Shown one piece after another: positions 1 through 8,526 of a stretch of DNA of 21,278 nucleotides. The stretch covers positions 1-21,278 of the IMG/VR virus record IMGVR_UViG_3300008339_000605; one strand, written 5' to 3'. The notes under the pieces are model-generated. The model did no database searches and was not told the DNA's origin. It was given only the letters and a program-made list of their open reading frames with translations. The translations under genes were made by a program, and so were the position numbers. Position 1 is the stretch's first letter, and every line of letters starts with the position of its first letter. Source of the DNA: a virus.

Positions 1-903
1 ACCCCAGGCATGGGATTCGCACAGGTATTCCAATGGCATATTCACAATCGTTAAACAGGTTGATGCCGCCATGTAGCATCCCCGCCAGTTTTGTCGTTCG
101 TAATGGAAATGCGCCAACTCGTACCAAGGTTCACGCCGATCTGAAGCTTCTAGTACCGCCATCTTGAGCCAATGTTCCATGTTGTCAGGATCGCATTTGG
201 CCATCATTCGGTAGGCGGCTGACCGTTCGGGTTGCCATGTAGCTGACGGTAACGCTAGATATCTTTGGAACTCTAGTAAGGCTTCACCGTTACGTGCTTT
301 GTAAAATAGTTCTCGAGCGTAATAGAAAGCTATTCGGTCATCGGTGGGGTGTTCTTGTGCGGCTTCTGCTAACAACTCGTAGTATTGCCCTCTGCTTTTA
401 GAGTTGTCGGGATGGTGGTGGATTTCTAGATCGCACCATCCTTGCTTTTCCACGATGGATGGGATGAGGGTTTCGTGGACTTTATGTTTCCATCGGTATC
501 CGAATCGGGTATGGATTTTGTCGCCACCGTACTGTAGGTCAGGTTGCCCGTTAGGTTTCCATGACCAGGTGTATTTGTAGCGGGGGCGGGTGATTTGCTG
601 GTCGTGCATCTGTTCAAGCTGGTCACGCCAACCTGGTAGCAGGATCTCATCCATGTCTAGGGCGATGCAGTAGTCAATGTCGGCTGGTAGTAGGGCTAGT
701 GCTGCGTTGCGGGCATCATCAAATCGCCAGGGACTAATGATGATTTCGGCTGTGTCTACACCGTTTTCGTAGGCTTTAGCCAGGGTGTTGTCGGTTGAGC
801 CTGTGTCTACGATTAGCCGGTAGTCGGCTTCAGCGCAGGAGTCTGCCCAGCGGTCAACGAATTGTTCTTCGTTTTTGGCGATTGTGTAAATTGCAACCTT
901 CAT
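1..903 (-). CDS. Glycosyltransferase family 2 (GT-A fold) with TPR-like C-terminal part; 3' end cut by the window
   Basis: An open frame starts at ATG 903-901 and runs through position 1 without a stop, giving 301 codons with the end missing. The N-terminus has the GT2 layout: MKVAIYTIAKNEE at the start, VDTGSTDNT at residues 32-40 and the metal/nucleotide-sugar DxD motif as ALDMDE at 81-86. Residues after about 150 (HHHPDNSKSRGQYY, then FYYARELFYKARNGEALLEF) look like helical TPR-type repeats, which is common in phage GT2 proteins. The family transfers a sugar from a nucleotide-sugar to a protein or glycan acceptor. The start lies 9 nt past the fibre stop codon and has no strong Shine-Dalgarno, so it is probably translationally coupled to the fibre gene. 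A role in glycosylating the fibre or another virion protein is inferred from position. The family call is strong; the acceptor is unknown. Confidence 0.9.
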   Translation of the reverse strand, partial: MKVAIYTIAKNEEQFVDRWADSCAEADYRLIVDTGSTDNTLAKAYENGVDTAEIIISPWRFDDARNAALALLPADIDYCIALDMDEILLPGWRDQLEQMHDQQITRPRYKYTWSWKPNGQPDLQYGGDKIHTRFGYRWKHKVHETLIPSIVEKQGWCDLEIHHHPDNSKSRGQYYELLAEAAQEHPTDDRIAFYYARELFYKARNGEALLEFQRYLALPSATWQPERSAAYRMMAKCDPDNMEHWLKMAVLEASDRREPWYELAHFHYERQNWRGCYMAASTCLTIVNMPLEYLCESHAWG

Positions 904-912
904 GGCGGGTCA

Positions 913-2828
<1,916 letters not shown>

Positions 2829-2829
<1 letters not shown>

Positions 2830-3170
2830 TACAGCCTCGTTACATCAGCAAGTACCGTGACAGTTCCGGAAAGGATCGTGGAGATTGTGCCGGATGCGTT
2901 TTCTTGCAAGTCCCATTGGTAGTAGCCAGGTGTTAGCACAGCTGAATCCGTTGCAGAAAGTACAGCTTTCAAGATGCCGCTTGCTGGCGTGACAAGGGTG
3001 CAGGTGAGTGTTGCAGCAATCGTGTTTGAGTCTGCGTTGGATCGAATCTGAGATGCGTAAGTGCGACCCGTGATATCTACGGGTGTTGTGCCATCGGTGG
3101 TGATTGTGACATTCACTGTCTCTGTGTCACCACGGGTGATGGTCAAGTTTTGGGTCGCAGGTACAGCCAT
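2829..3170 (-). CDS. BppU-like Ig-fold baseplate/fibre accessory protein (113 aa)
   Basis: ATG 3170-3168 immediately follows the TAA of the gene before it, and the stop overlaps the fibre start in TAATG. The protein is beta-rich: [16 protein letters not shown], then [14 protein letters not shown], then [10 protein letters not shown] and [12 protein letters not shown] at the end. This is the pattern of the N-terminal domain of phage baseplate upper proteins (BppU type): a short strand, a RGDT-like turn, a DITG..y.~~ir motif and a YxWDL strand. Here the domain stands alone, with no receptor-binding part, and the next gene is the collagen-like fibre. It may be the adaptor that joins the fibre to the virion. 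The fold call rests on motif resemblance; the partner is inferred from adjacency. Confidence 0.65.
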
Positions 3171-3362
3171 TTACTTTTTCTTTTTCCTTGGCTTCACAGG
3201 CATGATTGTGTACCGCTTTTCACCTGGGGCCACGGGCTTTTTCTTAACTGGGCCGCTTGGTCCACCAGGGAACATTCGCCCAGGTGAACTAGGCTTTGGC
3301 ATTGGTCCACCCGTAACAGGCTTCGGCTTCTTCGGCATTGGTTGTTTCTTAATGGGTGCCAT
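3171..3362 (-). CDS. Small proline- and lysine-rich basic protein (63 aa), unknown function
   Basis: ATG 3362-3360 overlaps the stop of the upstream micro-gene in TAATG. By count the product has 16 Pro, 15 Lys and 3 Arg but only one acidic residue in 63 aa, and it ends RKKKK. No globular domain is visible and it is probably disordered. Its place in an unbroken chain of overlapping genes, and its own overlaps on both sides, support it being translated. The composition suggests nucleic-acid contact or a role inside the virion, but no family was recognised. Confidence 0.65.
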   Translation of the reverse strand: MAPIKKQPMPKKPKPVTGGPMPKPSSPGRMFPGGPSGPVKKKPVAPGEKRYTIMPVKPRKKKK

Positions 3363-3493
3363 TACTTCATCTTCTTTCGCTTAGCGGCAACCTTCTTCTT
3401 GGCTGCCTTTTTGCCGTACTCCATCATGCGCTCTTTTGCGCCTTCCATCTTCTCATGGCGCATCATGGCTTTCTTGCTACCTTTGCCGTGCAT
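3362..3493 (-). CDS. Lysine/methionine-rich micro-protein (43 aa), unknown function
   Basis: ATG 3493-3491 to TAA 3364-3362, with TAATG overlaps at both ends. The translation begins MHGKGSKKAMMRHEKMEGAK and ends AAKRKKMK. By count it has 14 Lys, 3 Arg, 4 Glu and 7 Met in 43 residues and looks like one amphipathic basic helix. It is below usual gene-finder length limits, yet the start/stop overlaps leave no gap for it to be spacer. The function is unknown. The repeated KKAAKKK pattern recalls small basic proteins of marine and freshwater phages. Confidence 0.6.
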   Translation of the reverse strand: MHGKGSKKAMMRHEKMEGAKERMMEYGKKAAKKKVAAKRKKMK

Positions 3494-3663
3494 TATTTCA
3501 TCTTCTTCTTGGCAGCCATCTTTTTGGCCATCATTACTTTCTTTTGCATAGCTTCGTTCCTGCCGGCAGCCATCTTCTTGACCATTCCCGCTTTTTTCGC
3601 CACAGACGCAGCCTTCATACCGGCCTTGGTGTACGGAAACTCTTTTTTACCTACCTTGGGCAT
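3493..3663 (-). CDS. Lysine-rich micro-protein, MPKVGKK type (56 aa), unknown function
   Basis: ATG 3663-3661 has a good Shine-Dalgarno: AGGAG about five bases upstream. The stop TAA 3495-3493 overlaps the next ATG. The translation begins MPKVGKKEFPYTKAGMKAAS and has 17 Lys, 1 Arg, 2 Glu and 9 Met in 56 residues. I recall short phage proteins beginning MPKVGKK.FPYTK.GM in aquatic phages, usually beside structural genes, but their function is not established. The strong ribosome site after a 21-nt gap suggests this micro-gene restarts translation for the downstream chain of small genes. Confidence 0.7.
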   Translation of the reverse strand: MPKVGKKEFPYTKAGMKAASVAKKAGMVKKMAAGRNEAMQKKVMMAKKMAAKKKMK

Positions 3664-3684
3664 AACAACTCCTGTTCGTTTGTG

Positions 3685-3969
3685 CTACCACTTTACCTTG
3701 TCAGCCCAGTACGCAGCCGACATTCGACCCTTATTTATGTTAGAAGCATGACGAGCTTTGAAAGACTCACGGCGTTTCCGATATGAAGCCGACTCGCCAG
3801 CTTTCTTTGGGGAACCCGACACGCCCTGCTGACCGAAACGGATCGTCTTCACCTGATCGCCCTCTTTAGCGACAACAACATGAGATTTCTTAGGGTGATT
3901 AGGGGTGCGCTTAGGTTTGTTGAAACCTGACACACCAGCCCGCGCCAACCGTGGATCTTTCTTATTCAC
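3685..3969 (-). CDS. Small basic conserved phage protein (94 aa), DUF6321-like
   Basis: The start is GTG 3969-3967, which overlaps the previous stop in GTGA. The sequence begins MNKKDPRLARAGVSGFNKPK, followed by TPNHPKKSHVVVAKEGDQVK, IRFGQQGVSGSPKKAGES and SFKARHASNINKGRMSAAYW near the end. This order (GFNKPKRTP.HP.KSH, then IRFGQQGV.G, then FKARH..NI.KG..SAAYWA.KVKW) matches a small family I remember from cyanophages and other aquatic phages. I believe it is named DUF6321; the name is from memory. It is strongly basic and its function is unknown. It sits directly after another basic small protein and before the lysine-rich micro-genes. Confidence 0.75.
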   Translation of the reverse strand: MNKKDPRLARAGVSGFNKPKRTPNHPKKSHVVVAKEGDQVKTIRFGQQGVSGSPKKAGESASYRKRRESFKARHASNINKGRMSAAYWADKVKW

Positions 3970-4361
3970 CTGAACCCCGCAGTCTTTTTAGCAATCTTCT
4001 TAGGTTGCGCCACAAACTGTTTGCCTTTACGGGTGCCTTCCCTTTTGGCTTTAGAAGTAGCCGCATACTCTTTAGACGACAAAGCCTCTCGAGCTTTCCT
4101 AGGCAGATACCGTTCGCCCGTAGCTTTAGAACCTTGGGTGCTGGGCTTGCCTGATTTGGTTCCCCAGTCCTCTTTGGTCCATTTAGACAACGATTTTTGA
4201 CCAGCTGTTTTAGCACCCGAATAACCACCGCCAGCTTTCTCGTAGGCTTGAGCAAGAAGTTGGGCTTTACGGGCAGACCATTGCCCAGGCTTGCCACCTT
4301 TAGAACCGCCCATGATTTGATTCTTTAGACGCTCTCGAAGTTGGGGCTTTGTGTAAGCCAT
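3966..4361 (-). CDS. Basic conserved protein (131 aa), DUF5872-like
   Basis: ATG 4361-4359 overlaps the stop of the glycosyltransferase gene (4361-4363). The motif series is LRERLKNQIMGGSKGGKPGQ, WSARKAQLLAQAYEKAGGGY, LSKWTKEDWGTKSGKPS, GERYLPRKAREALSSKEYAA and GKQFVAQPKKIAKKTAGFR. The pattern GGKPGQWSARKAQ ... SLSKWTKEDW.TKSGKP ... RYLPK.A...L...EYAAT is that of DUF5872, as I recall it, a family known from phages and from some large eukaryotic viruses. Its biochemical role is unknown. The high Lys/Arg content and small size suggest nucleic-acid or virion association, which is inference. Confidence 0.8.
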   Translation of the reverse strand: MAYTKPQLRERLKNQIMGGSKGGKPGQWSARKAQLLAQAYEKAGGGYSGAKTAGQKSLSKWTKEDWGTKSGKPSTQGSKATGERYLPRKAREALSSKEYAATSKAKREGTRKGKQFVAQPKKIAKKTAGFR

Positions 4362-5494
4362 TAGTCCTCTTTCAACATTCCTGACTCACGCAGAATATCA
4401 CGCACATTTGGGGAAACTTGGGCTGATTCCCCTTTGCGTAGGTCAATGTGATGCCGGCCAATGTCGGCTTGCACACGGCGGTTTGCTGTAATCCAAACAG
4501 TCGGTTCATCCGCAGACAACCACTTTGGATTATCCAACACTCCACCAGTACCAGCAACATCGCACAAGGTTTTAGCGGATTTCGCCCACGTCATTTTGGC
4601 GGCTTCGGTAGCTGACCATTTGGATCGCTCACGCATCTCAATCTTTTCATCCATCGCCCAAACCATTGCGCGTGAAAGTTCAGGGACATCCACCTCATGC
4701 CAGTTGCCTTTATTCCAAACCGCAGGATGGTTAGCGGGGGTTGGGCTTGACGGGATTCGTATGCTTGCCAAGTCAATAAAATCTGAATGACCGGTGTTGT
4801 CGGCCATAATTGTCGGGATGCCCATTGCTATTGCCTGTAATGGCATTAAACCAAACCCTTCGCCACGGGTGGCTGCAACGAAACAATCTGCGGTGGCATA
4901 CAGGTCATACTCCTCTGCTACCGTCAGCCAAGAATCCACAACCTTGATGTTCGGGCTAGAAATAGCTGGTGCTTCCCCTTTAACAGTTGGCGGGATCTTC
5001 AACACTAACTCTGCACCTACAACATCTAGTGCTTCAAATGCTTTGACCACAAGATCTAGTCCTTTGCGTTGCCACGATGAGCCACCAGCCACAAACCGAA
5101 ACTTCTTATTCTTAGGGGCGGGACATGGTTTCCAAATCTTCGGGTCAATACCCAATGGCACCAGTCCTACATTGTTGTGATATTGACTGAACAACTCAAC
5201 ATTGTGAAGACAAGGAACAATCACTTGGTCAAACTGTGCAAGCCGATCCGCAAACCGATCCGGCAATTCAGTCGTTTCCCACATCGTAAACACGACACGC
5301 TTCTGCCCCTCGTACCAGCCTTTAACCATGTCAGGCTGCACACAAGATACCCGCACCTCAGATAGCGGATCATTTGTCACGGTTTTCGGTAAATGTCGTT
5401 CAAGAGATTTGAACATATTGCCGTAACCAAAATGTGAGGCATCAACCCCTTCAAGGCAAATGGTTTTCAGACCAGGCCTGTTTCCACCTGCCAT
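4361..5494 (-). CDS. GT-B glycosyltransferase, GT4-like (377 aa)
   Basis: ATG 5494-5492 lies inside the end of the preceding gene (28-nt overlap). The N-terminal Rossmann part has CLEGVDASHFGYGNM, then VVFTMWETTELPD (residues 67-79) and VPLGIDPKIW (112-121). The C-terminal nucleotide-sugar half has GGSSWQRKGLDLVVKAF (137-153) and RGEGFGLMPLQAIAMGIPT (210-228). In the usual E-x7-E motif the first Glu is present (E212), but the second position is Gln (Q220). I recall this EGFGLMPLQ form in other phage enzymes. Residues 330-377 (VWITANRRVQADIGRHHIDL, then VSPNVRDILRESGML) look like an extra small domain outside the transferase. The enzyme probably glycosylates a virion or host-surface component. 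Its place upstream of the fibre module suggests the fibre, which is unproven. Confidence 0.9.
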   Translation of the reverse strand: MAGGNRPGLKTICLEGVDASHFGYGNMFKSLERHLPKTVTNDPLSEVRVSCVQPDMVKGWYEGQKRVVFTMWETTELPDRFADRLAQFDQVIVPCLHNVELFSQYHNNVGLVPLGIDPKIWKPCPAPKNKKFRFVAGGSSWQRKGLDLVVKAFEALDVVGAELVLKIPPTVKGEAPAISSPNIKVVDSWLTVAEEYDLYATADCFVAATRGEGFGLMPLQAIAMGIPTIMADNTGHSDFIDLASIRIPSSPTPANHPAVWNKGNWHEVDVPELSRAMVWAMDEKIEMRERSKWSATEAAKMTWAKSAKTLCDVAGTGGVLDNPKWLSADEPTVWITANRRVQADIGRHHIDLRKGESAQVSPNVRDILRESGMLKED

Positions 5495-5736
5495 GATTCT
5501 TTCGCTTTCTTTTCAATCTCAGCGCATCCGTCAATGCGTTTAGGTTGCAACCCATCAGCCCGTAAACGCTTGTAGGCGGGCATATCCTTATGCCAACGGG
5601 ATTCGGTTGCGTTAATCTCAGAAGCCCGCTTACCGCCCGTTGTAGTCGGGTTGGGGCCAGTTTTGACATGGGCAACCTTGCATCCGAAACAGCCTTCAAC
5701 ATCAAGGTTGGGGTGGGTGCGTTGATGCAGTATCAC
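5467..5736 (-). CDS. Small conserved actinophage-type protein with CFGCK motif (89 aa)
   Basis: GTG 5736-5734 overlaps the previous stop as GTGA; GAGG lies about ten bases upstream. The N-terminus reads HQRTHPNLDVEGCFGCKVAH and the C-terminal half has RWHKDMPAYKRLRADGLQPK, followed by RIDGCAEIEKKAKESWQVE. The CxxC pair with the following His could hold a metal, but only three clear ligands are visible. The combination HPNLD.EGCFGCK ... KD..AYKRLR..G.QP..IDG.AE.E recurs, as I recall, in small proteins of actinobacterial phages of unknown function. It lies between the capsid module and the glycosyltransferase. The gene is convincing; the function is unknown. Confidence 0.75.
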   Translation of the reverse strand: MILHQRTHPNLDVEGCFGCKVAHVKTGPNPTTTGGKRASEINATESRWHKDMPAYKRLRADGLQPKRIDGCAEIEKKAKESWQVETGLV

Positions 5737-5990
5737 GTTATGAAATCCTCATACCCAGCAGCGATCAGCTCAGCCTGTTCCGTTGTCGTGATCTCAGTCG
5801 TATGGCCACCATAAAACACTTTGGAAATATCTTCGGTATTTGGTGGTTGATTTTCGGTATATTCCCCATTGGCTAACCGATACACGTTCACACCTCGAGC
5901 TGTAGCAGGTAGCTGTGAAAACAGATTGTCACCAATGTCGTCACCAAAATAAAACACTTCATCGTTTGTTGGTGGTGTAAAGAACGGCAT
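5733..5990 (-). CDS. Small conserved phage protein downstream of the capsid gene (85 aa)
   Basis: The frame is open up to a TTG at 6008, but the start chosen is ATG 5990-5988. It gives the sensible N-terminus MPFFTPPTNDEVFYFGD and has GAGG just upstream, and the TTG would begin inside the terminator tail. The C-terminal half reads DISKVFYGGHTTEITTTEQA and ends ELIAAGYEDFIT. The pattern (V)F.GGH..E.t..E...L.AAGY.d.I is familiar from small proteins beside capsid genes in actinobacterial phages, where the function is not known. The stop overlaps the next GTG start. It could be a head-completion or head-tail joining protein, judged only from its position. Confidence 0.75.
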   Translation of the reverse strand: MPFFTPPTNDEVFYFGDDIGDNLFSQLPATARGVNVYRLANGEYTENQPPNTEDISKVFYGGHTTEITTTEQAELIAAGYEDFIT

Positions 5991-6009
5991 GACCTCAGAA
6001 TAACACAAA

Positions 6010-6035
6010 TCCCCTGGATCGTTTGACCCAGGGGA
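6010..6035 (-). terminator. Rho-independent-type terminator after the capsid gene
   Basis: On the minus strand an 8-bp perfect stem TCCCCTGG / CCAGGGGA encloses a 10-nt loop and is followed by TTTGTGTTATT. The hairpin is strong but the T-tract is interrupted. It lies 48 nt past the capsid stop codon and just before the next gene, so it probably ends most capsid transcripts and lets some readthrough pass to the downstream genes. Confidence 0.75.
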
Positions 6036-6083
6036 CTGTGTTGCTGTGACCCGCCTTAAGCGGTACTCACACTGTAGCCGAAA

Positions 6084-7055
6084 CTACGAAGCGTTTGTAC
6101 CGATAGACGAAGCCGACTCGATGCGGCGAAGTGATGCCTCGCGGAAGCGACCATAGCCACCCAGCCAGTACCAGCCGATTGGCTGGAGACGCTGCAAGTA
6201 GTCGGTCACGGTGCCGCGAACAATCTTCGGGTTTGCGCCGTTTCCATCGGTGGTGCTGTACGCCTTGGCGAGAGCCTGACGGCCCATAACCAAGGTTGCG
6301 TACACGTCAATGTTGCCGGCAGAACCGGAGTTGTCTGACGCATTTGCAAACAGCGGAGCGCGTGGGGTTTCAATGAAACGCACCGATTCCCACTGTCCGA
6401 TTTCGCCGTTGTAGATGTTGGCGGGATCGCTGTACACGTGTGGGTCACGCCAGTTCGTTGCACCGTTGGCACCACGGAAGTCGTAGGACACGTCAGGGTG
6501 AATGTAACCCATGTACGCGCCATTGAACGTGGCGACATTGGCCTTGCGGAGCTGTGCGACAACCTTGCGAACATCGTCACCAGCGAGCGTGTCATCGGTG
6601 TTGATGGTCGTGCGGCTTGACGGGTCGGTTGCGCCACCGGTTGCATAGACCACATTGGATCCTGCTGCAAGAACGGCTGAAACAACCTGGTCAATTGAGT
6701 CGCCAGCGTTGTAGCCCACGATGTTTGCTGCCGAAGCATTGACATCAAGGAACGCGGTTCCACGAAGCTTTGCGGTTGTAACAACAGCGTTACCGTACTC
6801 GTTGAGGGTAACGGTTACCTGGCTGTCGCTGAGGGCAGTTGGGGTAACGTCAGTTACTTCGTTGAGTGTGCTGGTCGCTGCTGCGATGTCTGCAAAGATG
6901 GTGAATGTGACACCCGTACCAGGCATTGCCTGTTGGGTTGGCTGCACATCGGCAGCCTGGTCGAACAAGAGTTCTGAGCGCAATGCGAAGTACGCAAGGC
7001 GGTCAAAGGCTACCTGGTCAACCGAAAGGGAGGAGGTTGTGGTTTCTCCGGCCAT
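6084..7055 (-). CDS. Major capsid protein, N4-gp56-like family (323 aa)
   Basis: ATG 7055-7053 has a near-perfect Shine-Dalgarno, AAGGAG, seven bases upstream. This is the strongest ribosome site in the window and fits the most abundant virion protein. The N-terminus MAGETTTSSLSVDQVAFDRL is followed by TFTIFADIAAATSTLNEVTD (residues 51-70), LNEYGNAVVTTAKLRGT (84-100), the GYNAGDSIDQVVSAVL helix (114-129), YMGYIHPDVSYDFRG (181-195), WRDPHVYSDPANIYNGEIGQ (202-221) and FIETPRAPLF (227-236). This order (LtEyG..v..t..L, then HPDV.YDlR, then WR.PH.Y.....iYnGEIG, then RFIETPRA) is that of the N4-gp56 major capsid family with the HK97 fold. The scaffold gene lies upstream and a terminator downstream. 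Confidence 0.93.
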   Translation of the reverse strand: MAGETTTSSLSVDQVAFDRLAYFALRSELLFDQAADVQPTQQAMPGTGVTFTIFADIAAATSTLNEVTDVTPTALSDSQVTVTLNEYGNAVVTTAKLRGTAFLDVNASAANIVGYNAGDSIDQVVSAVLAAGSNVVYATGGATDPSSRTTINTDDTLAGDDVRKVVAQLRKANVATFNGAYMGYIHPDVSYDFRGANGATNWRDPHVYSDPANIYNGEIGQWESVRFIETPRAPLFANASDNSGSAGNIDVYATLVMGRQALAKAYSTTDGNGANPKIVRGTVTDYLQRLQPIGWYWLGGYGRFREASLRRIESASSIGTNAS

Positions 7056-7079
7056 TTGATTTCTCCTTAGATAGAGGGT

Positions 7080-7529
7080 TTACGAAAGTGTTGCTCGCGC
7101 CCGATCCAGGATCTCCATGACTTCTTTCTCAGAGGAAGCGTTCGCAATGCGAGCCGCCCAGTCCACCGGTTCATCTTCAAGGTTGGTGCCGTTAGACACC
7201 TGATTGCTTCGCTTCCAAGCGTTAGCTTCTTCCTGCAACGGATTGACCTTCACCCCTGCTACAAGTCCCGCCTCACTAGCGGCTTCCTTGATTGCTTCAG
7301 GTGTCAACTCTCCGTCATAGCCTTTGATGAAATACTTGGCCATTGGGGTTTCCATTGGGATTCCCGCTTTGGCGAAAGCAAGTTCACGTTTGGCTTGCGC
7401 GGCTTCTGCCTTTTCTTTACGAAGCTCTACAACCTCTTTTTCCAGGTCCCGAAGGTGTTTCCGGAGAGGATTCTTTTCAGCTGTTTGCTGATCCGTTTCC
7501 TCGTAATCGAAGTCTTGATCTTCCTGCAT
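7080..7529 (-). CDS. Capsid scaffolding protein (149 aa)
   Basis: ATG 7529-7527 with AGGAG about seven to eight bases upstream. The protein is acidic at the N-terminus (MQEDQDFDYEETDQQ), then has a charged helical coiled-coil stretch (LRKHLRDLEKEVVELRKEKA, residues 22-41) followed by AQAKRELAFAKAGIPMETPM. The C-terminal part has VDWAARIANASSEKEVMEIL. The size, the acidic start, the central coiled coil leading into a LAFAKAGIP motif, and the position one gene before the major capsid gene are all standard for phage scaffolds. It would bind the capsid inside the procapsid and leave before DNA packaging. It is followed by a 24-nt gap that holds the capsid ribosome site. Confidence 0.85.
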   Translation of the reverse strand: MQEDQDFDYEETDQQTAEKNPLRKHLRDLEKEVVELRKEKAEAAQAKRELAFAKAGIPMETPMAKYFIKGYDGELTPEAIKEAASEAGLVAGVKVNPLQEEANAWKRSNQVSNGTNLEDEPVDWAARIANASSEKEVMEILDRARATLS

Positions 7530-7695
7530 ATGGCACTCTCCTTTTTGCCCACACCACGCTCAGAGGAAGCGTGATGGCTGCGTTTTGTTGACACCCCATG
7601 TAACGCTGTGAGTTGAGGGGGTTCCCTCACAGGTTCCTTCCTTTCGGAATCGTTAATAACTATACACAACTTTGCATAACTACAAATGGTATTCG
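7530..7695 (-). promoter_or_regulatory. Leader/intergenic region before the scaffold-capsid pair with a hairpin and a weak promoter candidate
   Basis: This is the largest internal gap in the gene chain. On the minus strand a TATAGT hexamer (7664-7659) lies 16 bp after a weak TTTGTA, giving a possible sigma70-like promoter with a poor -35. About 25 bases further on, a dyad CTGTGAG / CTCACAG (arms 7632-7626 and 7612-7606) has an inner GGG / CCC pairing. It has no T-tract, so it looks more like an mRNA leader or stabilising hairpin than a terminator. A purine-rich GAAAGGAAGGAA lies between promoter and hairpin. Extra transcription of scaffold and capsid from here would suit their high demand. 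Confidence 0.4.
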
Positions 7696-8526
7696 TTATT
7701 GAAGTCCGACTACGCTCCCGCCTTGACCTGCGAACCCACCGCCACCGGCGAACTCTGCGGTGCGCCGTGCTTGGCGTTGACGGATGCGTTGTGCTGCTGC
7801 TCCGCTGGTTCCGAAGACTCCACCGATTTGTTCTTCACGGGTGATTTGATCTTCGCCTGGTGCGCCACGGAATAGTTCTTGCAAGTTTTGGATCGCCTCA
7901 AAACCGCCTTGTGCTTGCTGCTCAAGTCCAGCTTGGGCTAGGGCTTCGGCTTCTTGTGCGGTGAGGGCGATGTCGGCTTGTTGACGAGCCTGGTAGCCGA
8001 TGAACGCTGCTGATGCTTTTTGAGATACGGCATCCATTGTGCGTTGTTCGTCTAGGAAGAAGGCTGCGATTTCGCCGTTGTTTAGACCGTAAAGGTTTTT
8101 GAGTTCTTCTACAACACCTGGTTCAGCGTTCATTACTCGGCGGTAACCTTGCTGGATTCGGGTGTCAAGTTCGTTAATGTTGATGTCTCGACCAATGAAG
8201 TTGGCTAGATCCTGTTGGCTGTCGTAGAAACCTACAGGCATACCGTTCCTTCGGAGTGTGTCTCGGTAATTGCGTTCATAGTCAACATACTGATTAGGTG
8301 ACAGTTCAGGGAGTCCACGCCGGCGGCGTTCATCGTTGCCTGAAAACCGCTGCTTGTAGACAGGGTTATCTCGTAGGTAGGAGATGAAAACATCTTGGTT
8401 GACAAGAACGCTAGGGCCTTGCTGTTGAACTATTTGGTCAGCGTCAGCGAATAATCCTTCTAGTCCGAAGTATCGCAGGACAGCAAGCAGTTCTTGGTTG
8501 GCATAGGTTGTTGTTGTTTCAGCCAT
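7696..8526 (-). CDS. Predicted virion protein (276 aa), unknown function
   Basis: ATG 8526-8524 overlaps the previous stop in TAATG. The product is largely helical: LAVLRYFGLEGLFADADQIV near the N-terminus, then ISYLRDNPVYKQRFSG, LPELSPNQYVDYERNYRDTL, GMPVGFYDSQQDLANFIG and an Ala/Gln-rich helical region (LAQAGLEQQAQGGFEAIQNL). It ends in a Gly-rich tail. I have a memory of phage proteins with PELS..~Y...E..YR..l...G.P.GFYDs..D...~I, found between portal and capsid genes in aquatic actinophages, but no functional name. Its position, with the 672- and 247-aa proteins, suggests an internal or tail-stub structural protein. Confidence 0.75.
   Translation of the reverse strand: MAETTTTYANQELLAVLRYFGLEGLFADADQIVQQQGPSVLVNQDVFISYLRDNPVYKQRFSGNDERRRRGLPELSPNQYVDYERNYRDTLRRNGMPVGFYDSQQDLANFIGRDININELDTRIQQGYRRVMNAEPGVVEELKNLYGLNNGEIAAFFLDEQRTMDAVSQKASAAFIGYQARQQADIALTAQEAEALAQAGLEQQAQGGFEAIQNLQELFRGAPGEDQITREEQIGGVFGTSGAAAQRIRQRQARRTAEFAGGGGFAGQGGSVVGLQ

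Noticed and set aside
426-650. Minus-strand 74-aa frame within the glycosyltransferase gene
   Set aside because: It is out of frame inside the 301-codon glycosyltransferase reading frame, which has clear GT2 motifs.
7427-7669. Minus-strand 80-aa frame over the scaffold leader and start
   Set aside because: It starts at a TTG with no ribosome site and then overlaps the well-supported scaffold gene in another frame.
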